64,000 bases of DNA from UBA1413 sp964567485 (GCA_964567485.1 CAZMMX010000006.1:1-64000), one strand, 5' to 3'; positions 6,768 to 16,223 are shown, counted from the first letter of the stretch. Made by a program: numbers and translations. The notes: a model not told the origin generated them from the letters alone.

Positions 6768-8915
6768 ATGAAGAAGCTGTTACCCTTTTTGACATGGCTG
6801 TTTCTGTTCCCCTTTATGCTCACTGCTGAAGACGGTTCGGCACTGTGGCTCCGTTACAACAGGTTGCCGGGCGGCCTTTCAGAGCAGTATTGCCGCGACA
6901 TTACCGGACTTCTGGTAAATGGAGAATCTCCCGTCACCACGGCTGCGGTGGAAGAGCTTTTGCAGGCTTTCCGGGGTCTCACAGGAAAGGAACTTCAGAT
7001 CGTGAAGAAGCCGGGAAGCGGAACCCTGCTCCTGGGAACCGTCAATCAGCCCGGGATCCGTGCCCTGGTTTCGCCGGATGAAGTAAAAAGCTGCGGAGAA
7101 GAGGGATTCCTGATCAGAAGGGTCACCACGAAAGCCGGTCCGGCCACGGTGGTCACCGCCAATGGCGATGCCGGCGTGCTCTACGGGGTTTTCACGCTGA
7201 TTCGTAAAATGCAGACGGGGGAGGCTCTCGGCGGTCCCGACATCCGGGAAAACCCAGCCTACCAGCTACGGTTGCTCAATCACTGGGACAACCTCAACGG
7301 CACCGTGGAGCGGGGGTATGCCGGCCGTTCCATCTGGTGGAACCGCGATGAAGATTCTACTCTCCTGACGGAACAATACAGGCTTTATGCCCGTGCCAAC
7401 GCTTCCGTGGGAATCAATGGCACCGTCCTCAACAATGTGAACGCCTCACCCGATGCCCTGAAACCCGAATACCTCAGGAAATTCGCCGCCGTGGCCGACA
7501 TTCTCAGGCCTTACAACATCAAGGTATACCTATCGGTCAACTTCTCGTCGCCAGCCCTTCTCGGGGGACTCCCCCACTCCGACCCCCTGGACCCTGCCGT
7601 GGCGGAGTGGTGGAAAGAAAAGGTAAAGGAGATCTATGACCTGATTCCCGACTTCGGGGGATTTCTGGTGAAGGCCAACAGTGAAGGGCAGCCGGGACCC
7701 CAGAATTACGGGCGCACCCATGCCGACGGTGCCAATGTGCTGGCACACGCCCTGAAACCTTACAAGGGCGTGGTGATGTGGCGGGCTTTTGTCTATGAGC
7801 CTTCCGGGGAAGACCGTGCCAAACAGGCCTATACCGAATTCGTCCCCCTCGACGGCAAATTCGCCGATAATGTGATCGTTCAGGTCAAAAATGGACCGGT
7901 AGACTTTCAGCCACGGGAGCCCTTCAGTCCTCTCTTCGGGGCCATGGAAAAGACTCCCCTGATGGTGGAATTCCAGATCACCCAGGAATACCTGGGATTT
8001 TCGGACCATCTGGTCTACCTGGCCCCCTTGCAGAAGGAGTGCCTCGACGCCGACACCTGGTGCAAGGGCCCGGGATCTACCGTAGCCCGCGTCACCGACG
8101 GCAGCCTCTTTTCCCACCAACTTACCGCCATCGCCGGAGTGGCCAACATCGGCAAGGAGATCAACTGGTGCGGTCACCACTTCGGGCAGTCCAACTGGTA
8201 TGCCTACGGCCGCCTGGCATGGAACCACCAGCTCTCCTCCCGGGAAATCGGGAAAGAATGGCTGCAAATGACCTTCTCCCGGGAGCCGGAATTCCTGGAA
8301 CCATCGCTGAACATCATGATGCGCTCCCGCGAAGCCGTCGTCAGTTACATGACCCCCCTGGGTCTCCACCACCTCATGGGCTGGAGCCACCACCACGGCC
8401 CCGAACCCTGGACCGACATCCCCAACGCCCGTCCCGACTGGCTGCCTCGCTATTACCATAATGCATCGGCCCACGGCATAGGTTTTGACCGTTCCCCCAC
8501 CGGGGCCAATTCCGTGGAACAATACTTCTCACCGCTCCGCGAAATGTACGGAAACCCCCACACCTGTCCCACAAATCTGATCCTCTGGTTTCACCATCTT
8601 CCCTGGGATTACACCCTCAGTTCCGGGAAAAATCTCTGGGAGGAACTTTGCACCCGCTATTCTGATGGCGTGGAGGAAACACGCTTCTTCCAGAAACAGT
8701 GGGATAAACTGGGAAAATATGTAGACCCTCAACGGTTCAGCGAAATTCAGAAAAAACTAAAAGTACAGACCCGCGAGGCCATCTGGTGGCGCGATGCCTG
8801 CCTCCTCTATTTCCAGACCTTCAGCAAGATGGAGATCCCCGCAGAACTGGAAAGACCCGTCCATGATCTCGATGAGCTGAAAAAACTGAAATTCAACATG
8901 ACGCATCACAACTAA
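6768..8915 (+). CDS. GH67 alpha-glucuronidase
   Basis: Removes (4-O-methyl)-D-glucuronic acid from the non-reducing-end xylose of glucurono-xylo-oligosaccharides. 715 residues with a signal peptide (about 1-20), so it acts in the periplasm or at the cell surface. The acid Glu306 (KANSEGQPGP), Asp379 (NGPVDFQP) and Glu407 (QITQEYLG) sit at a constant +14 offset from the known Cellvibrio GlcA67A residues E292, D365 and E393. This supports an intact, full-length enzyme. Faces the DUF2264/GH43 operon across a 130-bp divergent promoter region. Confidence 0.93.
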   Translation: MKKLLPFLTWLFLFPFMLTAEDGSALWLRYNRLPGGLSEQYCRDITGLLVNGESPVTTAAVEELLQAFRGLTGKELQIVKKPGSGTLLLGTVNQPGIRALVSPDEVKSCGEEGFLIRRVTTKAGPATVVTANGDAGVLYGVFTLIRKMQTGEALGGPDIRENPAYQLRLLNHWDNLNGTVERGYAGRSIWWNRDEDSTLLTEQYRLYARANASVGINGTVLNNVNASPDALKPEYLRKFAAVADILRPYNIKVYLSVNFSSPALLGGLPHSDPLDPAVAEWWKEKVKEIYDLIPDFGGFLVKANSEGQPGPQNYGRTHADGANVLAHALKPYKGVVMWRAFVYEPSGEDRAKQAYTEFVPLDGKFADNVIVQVKNGPVDFQPREPFSPLFGAMEKTPLMVEFQITQEYLGFSDHLVYLAPLQKECLDADTWCKGPGSTVARVTDGSLFSHQLTAIAGVANIGKEINWCGHHFGQSNWYAYGRLAWNHQLSSREIGKEWLQMTFSREPEFLEPSLNIMMRSREAVVSYMTPLGLHHLMGWSHHHGPEPWTDIPNARPDWLPRYYHNASAHGIGFDRSPTGANSVEQYFSPLREMYGNPHTCPTNLILWFHHLPWDYTLSSGKNLWEELCTRYSDGVEETRFFQKQWDKLGKYVDPQRFSEIQKKLKVQTREAIWWRDACLLYFQTFSKMEIPAELERPVHDLDELKKLKFNMTHHN

Positions 8916-8978
8916 GTGCAGGCTCCGCAAAGGAAGGAATCCCCAGGGCATGTCCCTCCAAATGACTATTTTTGGGCC

Positions 8979-9860
8979 ATGAGAAAACGGCTTCTGCGGT
9001 TCGGATTTTTGGCACTACTGCTGATAACGGCACTTTCCCTGCGGGGACAGCAATACCCCCAGTGGCAGCAATACCTCTTTGACCATCAGAGTGTCAACCC
9101 GGCTTATACAGCATTGGGTGAACACCTGGGTTTTTTTGTTCTGAACCGCACCCAGGTGTCTGGAATTTCTCCTGCCAACTACGCCACGATCTTCTCCTTT
9201 CATACGCCCATTTTCAATAATTTCAACGGAGCTGGCATCGATGCCATTGCCGATCGTAACGACAGTATCTCCCATCTCTCCTTTTTTGCCGATTACAGCT
9301 ATGAAATGCTTATCGACGAAGATATCAGGCTTCGCCTGGGAGGAACTTTTGGATTCTCGAGAATCGGCAAAACAGACGAAAAAACCGAGCACCAGGGAAA
9401 TTTCGGAATCGGAGCTTTCATATACAGCACCAACGGGTTTTTCAGCTTCTCGGTTCCCCGGCTGATCCGTAATAATGCAGCCTACGAAAATCAGGAAGAG
9501 AGAATCCTTCGCGAGAACAGGCTGATTTTCTTCAGCGCAGCGGCAGTTTTCCCCCTTACCGAAAATGTCAGATTCAAACCCCAGCTCTTTTACGCCATCC
9601 CCTTTGGAAGGGCTTCCCGCATGGAACTGAGCATGAATTTTCTCCTCAAAGAAAAAGATTGGCTGGGAGTACTCTATGCCCCCGGGCACCGCATTGGCTT
9701 GCTGGCACAAAAGGAATGGTCTGAAAAAATAAGAACGGCGGTCAGCAGCGATATCGGAATATCAGGCAACTCAGAAAGAAGCCCTTTTCTGATCGAACTC
9801 TCCCTCAATTACGCCATTGACCTGTACCACAGAGAACGACGTCCTGCTTACCATTTCTGA
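8979..9860 (+). CDS. PorP/SprF-family type IX secretion-associated outer membrane protein
   Basis: 293 residues with a signal peptide (RKRLLRFGFLALLLITALSLRG-Q). The family N-terminus QQYPQWQQYLFDHQSVNPAYTA is followed by repeated amphipathic beta strands and a C-terminal strand ending in an aromatic residue (AYHF). PorP/SprF proteins are beta-barrels that dock with cargo of the Bacteroidetes type IX secretion system, often encoded beside a large secreted adhesin. No such partner or other T9SS gene is in the window. The ATG at 8979 was chosen over an upstream GTG because the signal peptide begins there. Confidence 0.85.
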   Translation: MRKRLLRFGFLALLLITALSLRGQQYPQWQQYLFDHQSVNPAYTALGEHLGFFVLNRTQVSGISPANYATIFSFHTPIFNNFNGAGIDAIADRNDSISHLSFFADYSYEMLIDEDIRLRLGGTFGFSRIGKTDEKTEHQGNFGIGAFIYSTNGFFSFSVPRLIRNNAAYENQEERILRENRLIFFSAAAVFPLTENVRFKPQLFYAIPFGRASRMELSMNFLLKEKDWLGVLYAPGHRIGLLAQKEWSEKIRTAVSSDIGISGNSERSPFLIELSLNYAIDLYHRERRPAYHF

Positions 9861-10040
9861 CCCCCCTGAAGCTGTTAAAAACCTTAAAATATTTGGTAAC
9901 TTGGAATATTCAGATTACATTTGAAAAGAGATCGACGTTCATTGAATTCAAAGATATTTCCGCATTAGTCCTATCGTTGGTAAACTCAACACTAAACATT
10001 GAAACGAGAAAGCTTTCCGGTGTGAAAACAGGCCTGGTAG

Positions 10041-10056
10041 TCCCAACTTGTTGGGA
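10041..10056. repeat. 16-bp palindrome downstream of lnt
   Basis: TCCCAACTTGTTGGGA is a perfect inverted repeat with 7-bp arms and a TT centre. It lies in the 271-bp space between the PorP-like gene and lnt, which holds no credible gene. There is no T-tract, so I do not call it a terminator. Confidence 0.35.
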
Positions 10057-10131
10057 TGAGTCTTCGGACCGTTGGACGTTTGAGCATCGGGGCACTCAAA
10101 TCCTGTTCATCGGGGTTTTACACAATCGGGA

Positions 10132-11739
10132 TTAGTGCGGATTTTTTTTGCCCTTTATCAAACGGTTGACCAGCAGGTTAAGTAGCATCAGGGCAGCCAT
10201 GAACAGGGCGATGCGGGCGATATAATCCCCGTGTTTTACATAAAAAGTGAGGTCTTCGTTGAATCTGATTTCCCGGGTGAGGGCATCTTCGGTCCACCAC
10301 TGGCTTTGGTCGAGGACCTCGCCCCGCTGGCTGATGAACGCTGAGATACCGGTATTGGCAGAACGGGCAATGGCCCTGCGGGTTTCCACAGCCCTGAGCC
10401 GGGAAAACGAAAAGTGCTGTCGGTAACCGGGAGTATTCTTCCACCACCCGTCATTGGTGATCACGAAAATGGCGCCTGCCCCTTTCCTGACAAATTCGGT
10501 CAAATAGCCCCCGAACACCGACTCGTAACAGATGGCGGGAGCTACCCGGTCCCCCCGGGGAGTCACAAAATTCGAAGGCTCGGCCTGAACCCCCAGGGTT
10601 CCTGTCGTCCCCCCCAGGTTGATGATGAATGAATTTAAAAATCCCAGATATTTACGAAAGGGCATTTTTTCCACTCCCGAAACCAGAATGGACTTGTGGT
10701 AGACCTGGTATCCCCCCGTGGCATCGGTATAAATCGCGGAGTTGTAAACATCATAGGTCAGTCCGTCGGGGGAGTGGCGGGCAGTGACCGGGGCCTCTTC
10801 AGCATCCCCGTAAATACGGTACGTGGAAGCGCCTATGATCAGGGCAGCACTGTCACCCAGGGTGGTAAGCCTCTGTAACTCTCTGAATGCCGGATATTGC
10901 AATAGCCGCGATTCGTCCCACTGCTGCTCAAAAACCGTCTCAGGGCCAACAATGAAATCGACCCCCGCAGGGATGTTCTGCGCAGCCAGACCTGCGAACC
11001 GCATCAGTTTATCGCTGACGGCGCCCTCCTCATGACTCTCAGTGTAGGGATCTATGTTAGGCTGTATAATCAGGACTTTCCGGGTTTCCCCTTTCTCGAC
11101 ATATTTGTTGTAGCGTACCCCCGACCATATCGACGGAATCAGGAACATGAACAAAAGGAGGGTGATGTTGGCCACCATCCTGCGGCGGAGTTCCCCGACC
11201 ACAGAAGCCTTTAGAACGATAAAGAGCATCAGGCTCATCATCCACACCCACAGGGTGCCACCAAGAACCCCGGTATATTCGTACCATTGAACCAGCCGCA
11301 CATTTCCGGCGAAACCATTCCCCAGGGTCAGCCACGGCCATTCTATGTCCCAGTGGTAATGGGCAAATTCAAAAGAAATCCAGAAAACCGGATAAGCCAG
11401 GTATCCCGAGCCTCCCCCGGCAGTTCTCCGGGACAGGTGGGCCAGCCAGAAGACCAGCGACATCAGGAAGCTGTTCAGGAAAACGGCCACAAAGGCCCCG
11501 GCAGGGGTGGCATAGAGTATCCACCAGGTCGTCAGCCCATTCCAGATCAGAAAGGCCAGAAAGGAATGCCCCCAAAAGGCCACACTCTTATAGTCCTGTT
11601 TTTGCCTGACAAAAAAATCATCGAGCAACAACAGGGGCAACAGGGCGGCAAAAAGAAACCAGCCGGGGAACCCCAGCCAGGGAAGACTCAGCATCACCCC
11701 TGACAATACCGATAACATCCATCTTATTGACCTCGTCAT
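10132..11739 (-). CDS. lnt: apolipoprotein N-acyltransferase
   Basis: Integral inner-membrane enzyme that transfers the third acyl chain to the N-terminal cysteine of lipoproteins. 535 residues. The N-terminal part (about 1-205) has several membrane helices, followed by a carbon-nitrogen hydrolase domain with the triad Glu267 (VGPETVF), Lys349 (VYHKSIL) and Cys404 (PAICYES). A last helix lies at 510-525. The frame is open to 11850, but the family N-terminus fits the ATG at 11739. Its substrates would include the lipoproteins encoded elsewhere in the window. Confidence 0.92.
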   Translation of the reverse strand: MTRSIRWMLSVLSGVMLSLPWLGFPGWFLFAALLPLLLLDDFFVRQKQDYKSVAFWGHSFLAFLIWNGLTTWWILYATPAGAFVAVFLNSFLMSLVFWLAHLSRRTAGGGSGYLAYPVFWISFEFAHYHWDIEWPWLTLGNGFAGNVRLVQWYEYTGVLGGTLWVWMMSLMLFIVLKASVVGELRRRMVANITLLLFMFLIPSIWSGVRYNKYVEKGETRKVLIIQPNIDPYTESHEEGAVSDKLMRFAGLAAQNIPAGVDFIVGPETVFEQQWDESRLLQYPAFRELQRLTTLGDSAALIIGASTYRIYGDAEEAPVTARHSPDGLTYDVYNSAIYTDATGGYQVYHKSILVSGVEKMPFRKYLGFLNSFIINLGGTTGTLGVQAEPSNFVTPRGDRVAPAICYESVFGGYLTEFVRKGAGAIFVITNDGWWKNTPGYRQHFSFSRLRAVETRRAIARSANTGISAFISQRGEVLDQSQWWTEDALTREIRFNEDLTFYVKHGDYIARIALFMAALMLLNLLVNRLIKGKKNPH

Positions 11740-11904
11740 TACATTTCGGTTTGTTAATGAAGACCAATACCTCTGACATTCTTTAACTTGCGTCATCATC
11801 AGCCCTGCTGCAGATTCCCGCATTCCGCCAGGGTGCACGTGAAGCCGCACCTCCCCCGGCAGGTTATCAACAACAGAAGGGTGAAAGAATTAGGTATTGT
11901 TGCG

Positions 11905-11912
11905 CAAATTTA
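11905..11912 (-). promoter_or_regulatory. possible lnt promoter -7 element
   Basis: TAAATTTG on the minus strand fully matches TAnnTTTG, with TTTG about 22 bp further upstream. It would give lnt a leader of roughly 160 nt. It overlaps the region upstream of the divergent amidase gene. Confidence 0.35.
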
Positions 11913-11956
11913 TGAAACCAAAAAACTATTTTGCCAAAAATGGAGTTTTTATTCGT

Positions 11957-12829
11957 ATGACCAAATTTTCAATGAGCGGCCGTCACACCGGTTGTCGCAT
12001 CCCAGCATATCGGAAGTTAAAGGGATGGATGGTAATGGTGGTGACCCTGACCCTTCTCCCAACAGTAATGATGAGCGGGGTAAATGCCCAAACTACCCAG
12101 ACGTATAAGATTTTTGGCCCTCATTACCAGAAGGTGTCAACCAAGAGCCACACGCTTGCCGGCGCCGTCTACTACCTGAAGGCGGGGCACGGGGGTCCCG
12201 ACCCCGGGGCCATGGGAAAATACGGAAGTCACCTCCTTTGTGAGGATGAATATGCCTACGATGTGATCCTTCGTTTGGGGCATAACCTCCTGGAACACGG
12301 AGCCACCGTCCATTTCATCATTAAGGATCCAAACGACGGAATCAGGGATAGCTATTATCTGGCGGCCGACAAAGACGAGGTCTGCACCCCAAACCTGACG
12401 ATTCCCCTGAACCAGGTCCAGCGCCTCAGGCAGCGCACCGATGCCGTCAACAAACTTTACAGAAGCAACAGGGGAAAATTCCAACGCATGATTTCCGTAC
12501 ATGTCGACGCCCGCTCTAAAAACAAGAACATCGATGTATTCTTTTACCATGACCCACGGAGCAAAACAGGAGAGAAGACTGCCCGGATCATGAAGAACAC
12601 CTTCGAGGAGAAATACCGGGAACACCAGCCCGGCAGGGGCTACCATGGCACCGTCTCTGACCGTAACCTTTACGTGGTGGCCAACACCCTGCCCGTATCG
12701 GTGTACATCGAACTGGGAAATATCCACCATAGCCGTGACCAGAAGCGTATCGTCAGCCCCGGGAACCGCCAGGCCCTGGCCAATTGGATGACAGAAGCCC
12801 TGATCAAAGACTTCAAAACAAACAAATAG
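11957..12829 (+). CDS. N-acetylmuramoyl-L-alanine amidase (Amidase_3 type)
   Basis: Zinc hydrolase that cleaves the bond between MurNAc and the stem peptide. Family motifs seen are the zinc His in KAGHGGPDPGA, Glu in CEDEYAYD, His in ISVHVDA and the catalytic Glu in VYIELGNI. The signal region RKLKGWMVMVVTLTLLP ends in VNA-Q, so it is exported. Several starts are possible (11912, 11957, 11972, 12029). I chose 11957 as a compromise that keeps the basic region before the hydrophobic core; this is uncertain. No SPOR or LysM domain is seen. Confidence 0.82.
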   Translation: MTKFSMSGRHTGCRIPAYRKLKGWMVMVVTLTLLPTVMMSGVNAQTTQTYKIFGPHYQKVSTKSHTLAGAVYYLKAGHGGPDPGAMGKYGSHLLCEDEYAYDVILRLGHNLLEHGATVHFIIKDPNDGIRDSYYLAADKDEVCTPNLTIPLNQVQRLRQRTDAVNKLYRSNRGKFQRMISVHVDARSKNKNIDVFFYHDPRSKTGEKTARIMKNTFEEKYREHQPGRGYHGTVSDRNLYVVANTLPVSVYIELGNIHHSRDQKRIVSPGNRQALANWMTEALIKDFKTNK

Positions 12830-12891
12830 GACTCCGGCCAGGGCAGGAATGCCCTTATGCACCCGTACCGGAAAAAGAATAAACCTCACAA

Positions 12892-13317
12892 TCAGAGGAG
12901 ATCGCTGAGGTCCTCAAGGGTCAGGAATAATTCAGATTCCTCCCGGGAGGGAATCCGGCAGTATTTTCTTTTCCCGAACCATGTGTAACGGTGGACGGCA
13001 ATCCACCGGTAAACCCGGTCGCGCAGGAAACGGGGTACGATCCAAAAAATCACCGTTATAGACCAGGGAAAGGGTAACCTTGCGGCTATTCTCAGCGCAG
13101 CCTCCGATTCGGTGAACACCATCCCCTCGTCCACCAGAATCACCGAATCGGTTCCGGCAGGAACCTGTATCCGGTTCTGAAGGAACACTCCTGCTTCAGA
13201 TTGCAAAGCTACATAACGGAAAAGACGCTTCCGGTCCTTCCTGATCACCAGACTGACACTACGGTTGCACAGGTGGCAGTAGCCGTCAAACAAAATCAGT
13301 GGAGTTGATAATTTCAA
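12892..13317 (-). CDS. DCC family (DUF393) thiol-disulfide oxidoreductase-like protein
   Basis: About 141 residues with the defining N-terminal motif LFDGYCHLCN (D-x-x-C-x-x-C) of DUF393 proteins, thought to be redox-active thioredoxin-fold relatives. The frame has no ATG close upstream. I propose the TTG at 13317, which gives the usual family length and places the DCC motif at residues 11-17. A longer reading back to 13638 overlaps the hslR gene and is unlikely. Lies 67 bp downstream of the S4 protein. Confidence 0.72.
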   Translation of the reverse strand: MKLSTPLILFDGYCHLCNRSVSLVIRKDRKRLFRYVALQSEAGVFLQNRIQVPAGTDSVILVDEGMVFTESEAALRIAARLPFPWSITVIFWIVPRFLRDRVYRWIAVHRYTWFGKRKYCRIPSREESELFLTLEDLSDLL

Positions 13318-13384
13318 GTCATAAGGATTTCTGGAATGGTTCCTATCTATGCGGAATTTAGTGAAAAATTCCTCAGCATCTCTT

Positions 13385-13765
13385 CTATTCCTGACCGAAA
13401 AAACCTTGCAGGTCGCGGCGATCCTTTTTGGTGGGACGGCCGGCACCACGATCACGGAAGATCCATTGCCCGGCCTTGTGCATTTCCAGAACGGCCAGTT
13501 CTTCAGCCGGGGTGATATCTGAAAGAAACTTTTCCAGTTCTTTGGCCGACACCCTGTTGTTGAGGGTCTCCAGGGCTTTGTAAGAGCGCCAGATGGGAGC
13601 CCTGCGCACCCTGACCACATCTCCGGGCTTGACCACACGAGAAGCCTTCACGGGAAGATCATCCATCATTACCTGACCTTTTTTGCAGGCTTCCGCGGCC
13701 ATACTGCGCGTCTTGAAAAGCCTGACCGACCAAAGCCATTTGTCAATGCGGGGAAATTCCTCCAT
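13385..13765 (-). CDS. hslR: S4-domain RNA-binding protein, Hsp15-like
   Basis: 126 residues. The S4 RNA-binding domain covers about residues 5-65 (RIDKWLWSVRLFKTRSMA, then VKASRVVKPGDVVRV), with a basic C-terminal tail containing GAGRPTKKDRRDL. The family matches E. coli Hsp15, which rescues stalled 50S subunits carrying nascent chains. It sits in a run of translation-linked genes (pth, rplY) on the same strand. Confidence 0.88.
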   Translation of the reverse strand: MEEFPRIDKWLWSVRLFKTRSMAAEACKKGQVMMDDLPVKASRVVKPGDVVRVRRAPIWRSYKALETLNNRVSAKELEKFLSDITPAEELAVLEMHKAGQWIFRDRGAGRPTKKDRRDLQGFFGQE

Positions 13766-13874
13766 TCCTTTAGGTACTAATAATCAACCTTCCATTCTTG
13801 ATGATCTCTCTTAAGCATCAGAAGTGACACCCGGCACTTTTGCAGGCAGGCCTGCCACTCCCTGTCACCACCTA

Positions 13875-14516
13875 TTATTCCTGACCTGCGGAATCCTCAC
13901 TCCCCGGCTTCGGGGAACCATTATTGGCGGTAAGGGGCTTTACCTTTTTCTCCTTACGGATATTCCCGAAGTTCATGGCCCTCTCAATGCCTAGGGTCCC
14001 GAAATTCTGAATGATCCCGATGCTGTCCTGCACCAGGAATGGAAGCTCCTTATCTTCTTCCCCGGACCACTTCCCCAACACGTAATCGACTTGGTGTCCT
14101 TTATGAAAATGGTCCCCAATGCCGAAGCGGAGGCGGGCATACTCCTGGCTTCCTAATACTTCATTGATGTTCCGCAAACCGTTATGACCTCCGTCACTCC
14201 CCCTGGCCCTGAGCCTGATGGTCCCGAAGGAAAGCGCCAGATCATCACAAAGCACCAGCAGATGAGACAGGGGAATATCCTCCTTCTGCAGCCAGTAGTT
14301 CACCGCCCTGCCACTCAGATTGACATAGGTAGTGGGCTTCAGTAACAGAAAAGTACGCCCCTTGAATTTGTATTCAGCCACAAATCCGTAACGACGATCC
14401 TCAAAAACAATATTGGACGCACCAGCCAGCGCGTCCAATATCATAAAGCCAATGTTATGGCGGGTATGGTCGTATTCTTTTCCGATATTGCCCAATCCGG
14501 CAACCAGGTATTTCAA
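13875..14516 (-). CDS. pth: peptidyl-tRNA hydrolase
   Basis: Releases tRNA from peptidyl-tRNA that drops off ribosomes. 213 residues, starting with MKYLVAGLGNIG. Catalytic His20 in DHTRHNIGF, Asn10, and the VLCDDLALSFG segment are present, as is the GSDGGHNGLRNI loop. The C-terminal tail after about residue 190 is charged and probably unstructured. Lies 15 bp downstream of rplY, a linkage common across bacteria. Confidence 0.95.
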   Translation of the reverse strand: MKYLVAGLGNIGKEYDHTRHNIGFMILDALAGASNIVFEDRRYGFVAEYKFKGRTFLLLKPTTYVNLSGRAVNYWLQKEDIPLSHLLVLCDDLALSFGTIRLRARGSDGGHNGLRNINEVLGSQEYARLRFGIGDHFHKGHQVDYVLGKWSGEEDKELPFLVQDSIGIIQNFGTLGIERAMNFGNIRKEKKVKPLTANNGSPKPGSEDSAGQE

Positions 14517-14531
14517 CGACGCTAATTTTTA

Positions 14532-15119
14532 CTATTTCTTACCACTCTTTTCTGTTGCCGAAGCTGCGGCCCTGGTGGCCCTGGTCACCGAAACGGTAAC
14601 GACAACATTCGTCTTAACTGCGAGGAACTCTACACCATCAATATGCAGGTCGCCGACTTTGATGCTCTGGCCCACATCAAGGTCAGAAACATCGATGGTC
14701 ACACTGTCGGGAAGGTTTTTCACCAGACCTTTCACCTTGATCTTTCGCAGGTTCACTTTCAGCTTACCCCCGGTCTTGATCCCTTTGGCAGTCCCGGCAA
14801 TCGTCACAGGAAGTTCAATTTTTACGGGTTTTTTCTCCTCAATCCTCAAAAAATCGGCATGCATCAACTTCTCTTCCACAGGATGCCATTGCATGTCCTG
14901 TAATATGGCCTGGCAACCTTGGCCCTCGATATCGAGGTTGACCACAAAGACTTCGGGGGTGTACACCAGCCCACGGAATTCGCTGAAGGGAACGGAAAAA
15001 TGAACAGGGTCTCCACCGCCGTAAAGTACACAGGGAACCAGTTCCTCGGTTCTCAGCCTCTTCGAATCCTTCTTTCCGGTCACCTGCCGGAGATTTCCTT
15101 TAATTTCAAATGATTTCAT
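14532..15119 (-). CDS. rplY: 50S ribosomal protein L25 / general stress protein Ctc
   Basis: 195 residues of the long TL5/CTC form. The N-terminal 5S rRNA-binding L25 domain (MKSFEIKGNLRQVTGKKDS) is followed by the C-terminal beta domain (KPVKIELPVTIAGTAKGIKTGG). The tail is Ala- and Thr-rich. Precedes pth by 15 bp and has a -7 promoter element about 110 bp upstream. Confidence 0.95.
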   Translation of the reverse strand: MKSFEIKGNLRQVTGKKDSKRLRTEELVPCVLYGGGDPVHFSVPFSEFRGLVYTPEVFVVNLDIEGQGCQAILQDMQWHPVEEKLMHADFLRIEEKKPVKIELPVTIAGTAKGIKTGGKLKVNLRKIKVKGLVKNLPDSVTIDVSDLDVGQSIKVGDLHIDGVEFLAVKTNVVVTVSVTRATRAAASATEKSGKK

Positions 15120-15227
15120 AAAACATTTTTGTAATTAATTATGGTACTCAGTTCTTCCAGCCTCTTATGAGGGCCGGACAAACAGCATGCATAATTGCAC
15201 TGGCTGCCGTTATTGAAAAAAGCGGTG

Positions 15228-15235
15228 CAAATATA
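15228..15235 (-). promoter_or_regulatory. rplY-pth promoter -7 element
   Basis: TATATTTG on the minus strand is an exact TAnnTTTG match about 110 bp upstream of rplY. No good -33 TTTG is visible at the usual distance. Confidence 0.5.
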
Positions 15236-15239
15236 GCAC

Positions 15240-16181
15240 TTACCTGAAGAATAAAGAACTTATTGATTGATTTTTATACACTCTTTCGATAGCGTCGGCA
15301 AAAGAATCGGCAATAGAGATGTATTTGATCTTGGGGGAGCTGTTCTTTTTGGGCAGGGAGTTGGTAAAATAAACCTCCTCGAGCACTGAATTGTCGATAT
15401 TTTCGATGGCGGCTCCCGAGAGGACGGCATGGGCGGCAAACGCCCTGACACTGTTGGCTCCCTTATCAAGCATCAGGCGTGCCGCCTTGGAAATCGTCCC
15501 CGCCGTATCGATCATATCATCGACGATGATCACATCCTTCCCGGCCACTTCGCCTATCAGGGTCATACTATCCACTACGTTGGCCTTGGCCCGTGACTTG
15601 TGACAGATCACCATGTCGGTTTCCAGCAACCGGGCATAGGTATTGGCACGCTTGGTGCCTCCCACGTCGGGTGAGGCAATGGTAATATCATGGAGCCCCA
15701 GCTCACGGATATAAGGGATAAAATTGGCAGAGGCAAACAGGTGGTCAACCGGAACGTTGAAAAATCCCTGAATCTGGTCGGCGTGAAGATCCATGGTGAT
15801 CACCCTGTCGACACCGGCAGCCGACAACAAATCGGCCATCAGCTTGGCCCCTATCGAAACCCGGGGCTTGTCCTTACGATCCTGACGGGCATACCCGAAA
15901 TAGGGCATGACCGCAATTACCTTGTAGGCACTCGCACGTTTGGCCGCGTCGATCATCAGCAAAAGCTCCATCATATTGTCGGCCGGCGGTGGCGTCGACT
16001 GAACAATGAAAACATGGGACCCCCTGATGGTCTCCTCAAAACAGGGCTCAAACTCCCCATCAGAAAATACGGCACATGAACTGTTGCCCAAATCTTCACC
16101 CAGACTTTTGCAAATCTCTTCAGCAAGGTACCTCGAATTCCGGCAGGAAAAAACTTTGAGGGGGTGACTTTTGGTTCCCAT
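15240..16181 (-). CDS. prs: ribose-phosphate pyrophosphokinase
   Basis: Makes PRPP from ribose 5-phosphate and ATP for nucleotide, His and Trp synthesis. 313 residues. Motifs include GTKSHPLKVFSCRNS at the N-terminus, MPYFGYARQDRKDKPR (ATP-binding flexible region), DLHADQIQGFF, and the PRPP-binding loop DVIIVDDMIDTAGT. Typical class I length. Separate from rplY, with its own promoter element upstream. Confidence 0.96.
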   Translation of the reverse strand: MGTKSHPLKVFSCRNSRYLAEEICKSLGEDLGNSSCAVFSDGEFEPCFEETIRGSHVFIVQSTPPPADNMMELLLMIDAAKRASAYKVIAVMPYFGYARQDRKDKPRVSIGAKLMADLLSAAGVDRVITMDLHADQIQGFFNVPVDHLFASANFIPYIRELGLHDITIASPDVGGTKRANTYARLLETDMVICHKSRAKANVVDSMTLIGEVAGKDVIIVDDMIDTAGTISKAARLMLDKGANSVRAFAAHAVLSGAAIENIDNSVLEEVYFTNSLPKKNSSPKIKYISIADSFADAIERVYKNQSISSLFFR

Positions 16182-16215
16182 TGTATGAAGTTTATTTGAA
16201 AATCAATATTGTGTG

Positions 16216-16223
16216 CAAAAATA
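16216..16223 (-). promoter_or_regulatory. prs promoter -7 element
   Basis: TATTTTTG on the minus strand, an exact TAnnTTTG match 34 bp upstream of the prs start. Confidence 0.5.

Noticed and set aside
7530..8522. 330-residue open frame on the minus strand
   Set aside because: Antisense to the GH67 gene, whose catalytic residues are all in place.
9893..10135. 80-residue open frame between the PorP-like gene and lnt
   Set aside because: No similarity I can recognise, no promoter-like element in a useful place, and it overlaps the lnt end.
12838..12854. Hairpin AGGGC/GCCCT after the amidase gene as a terminator
   Set aside because: Five-base arms and no T-tract.
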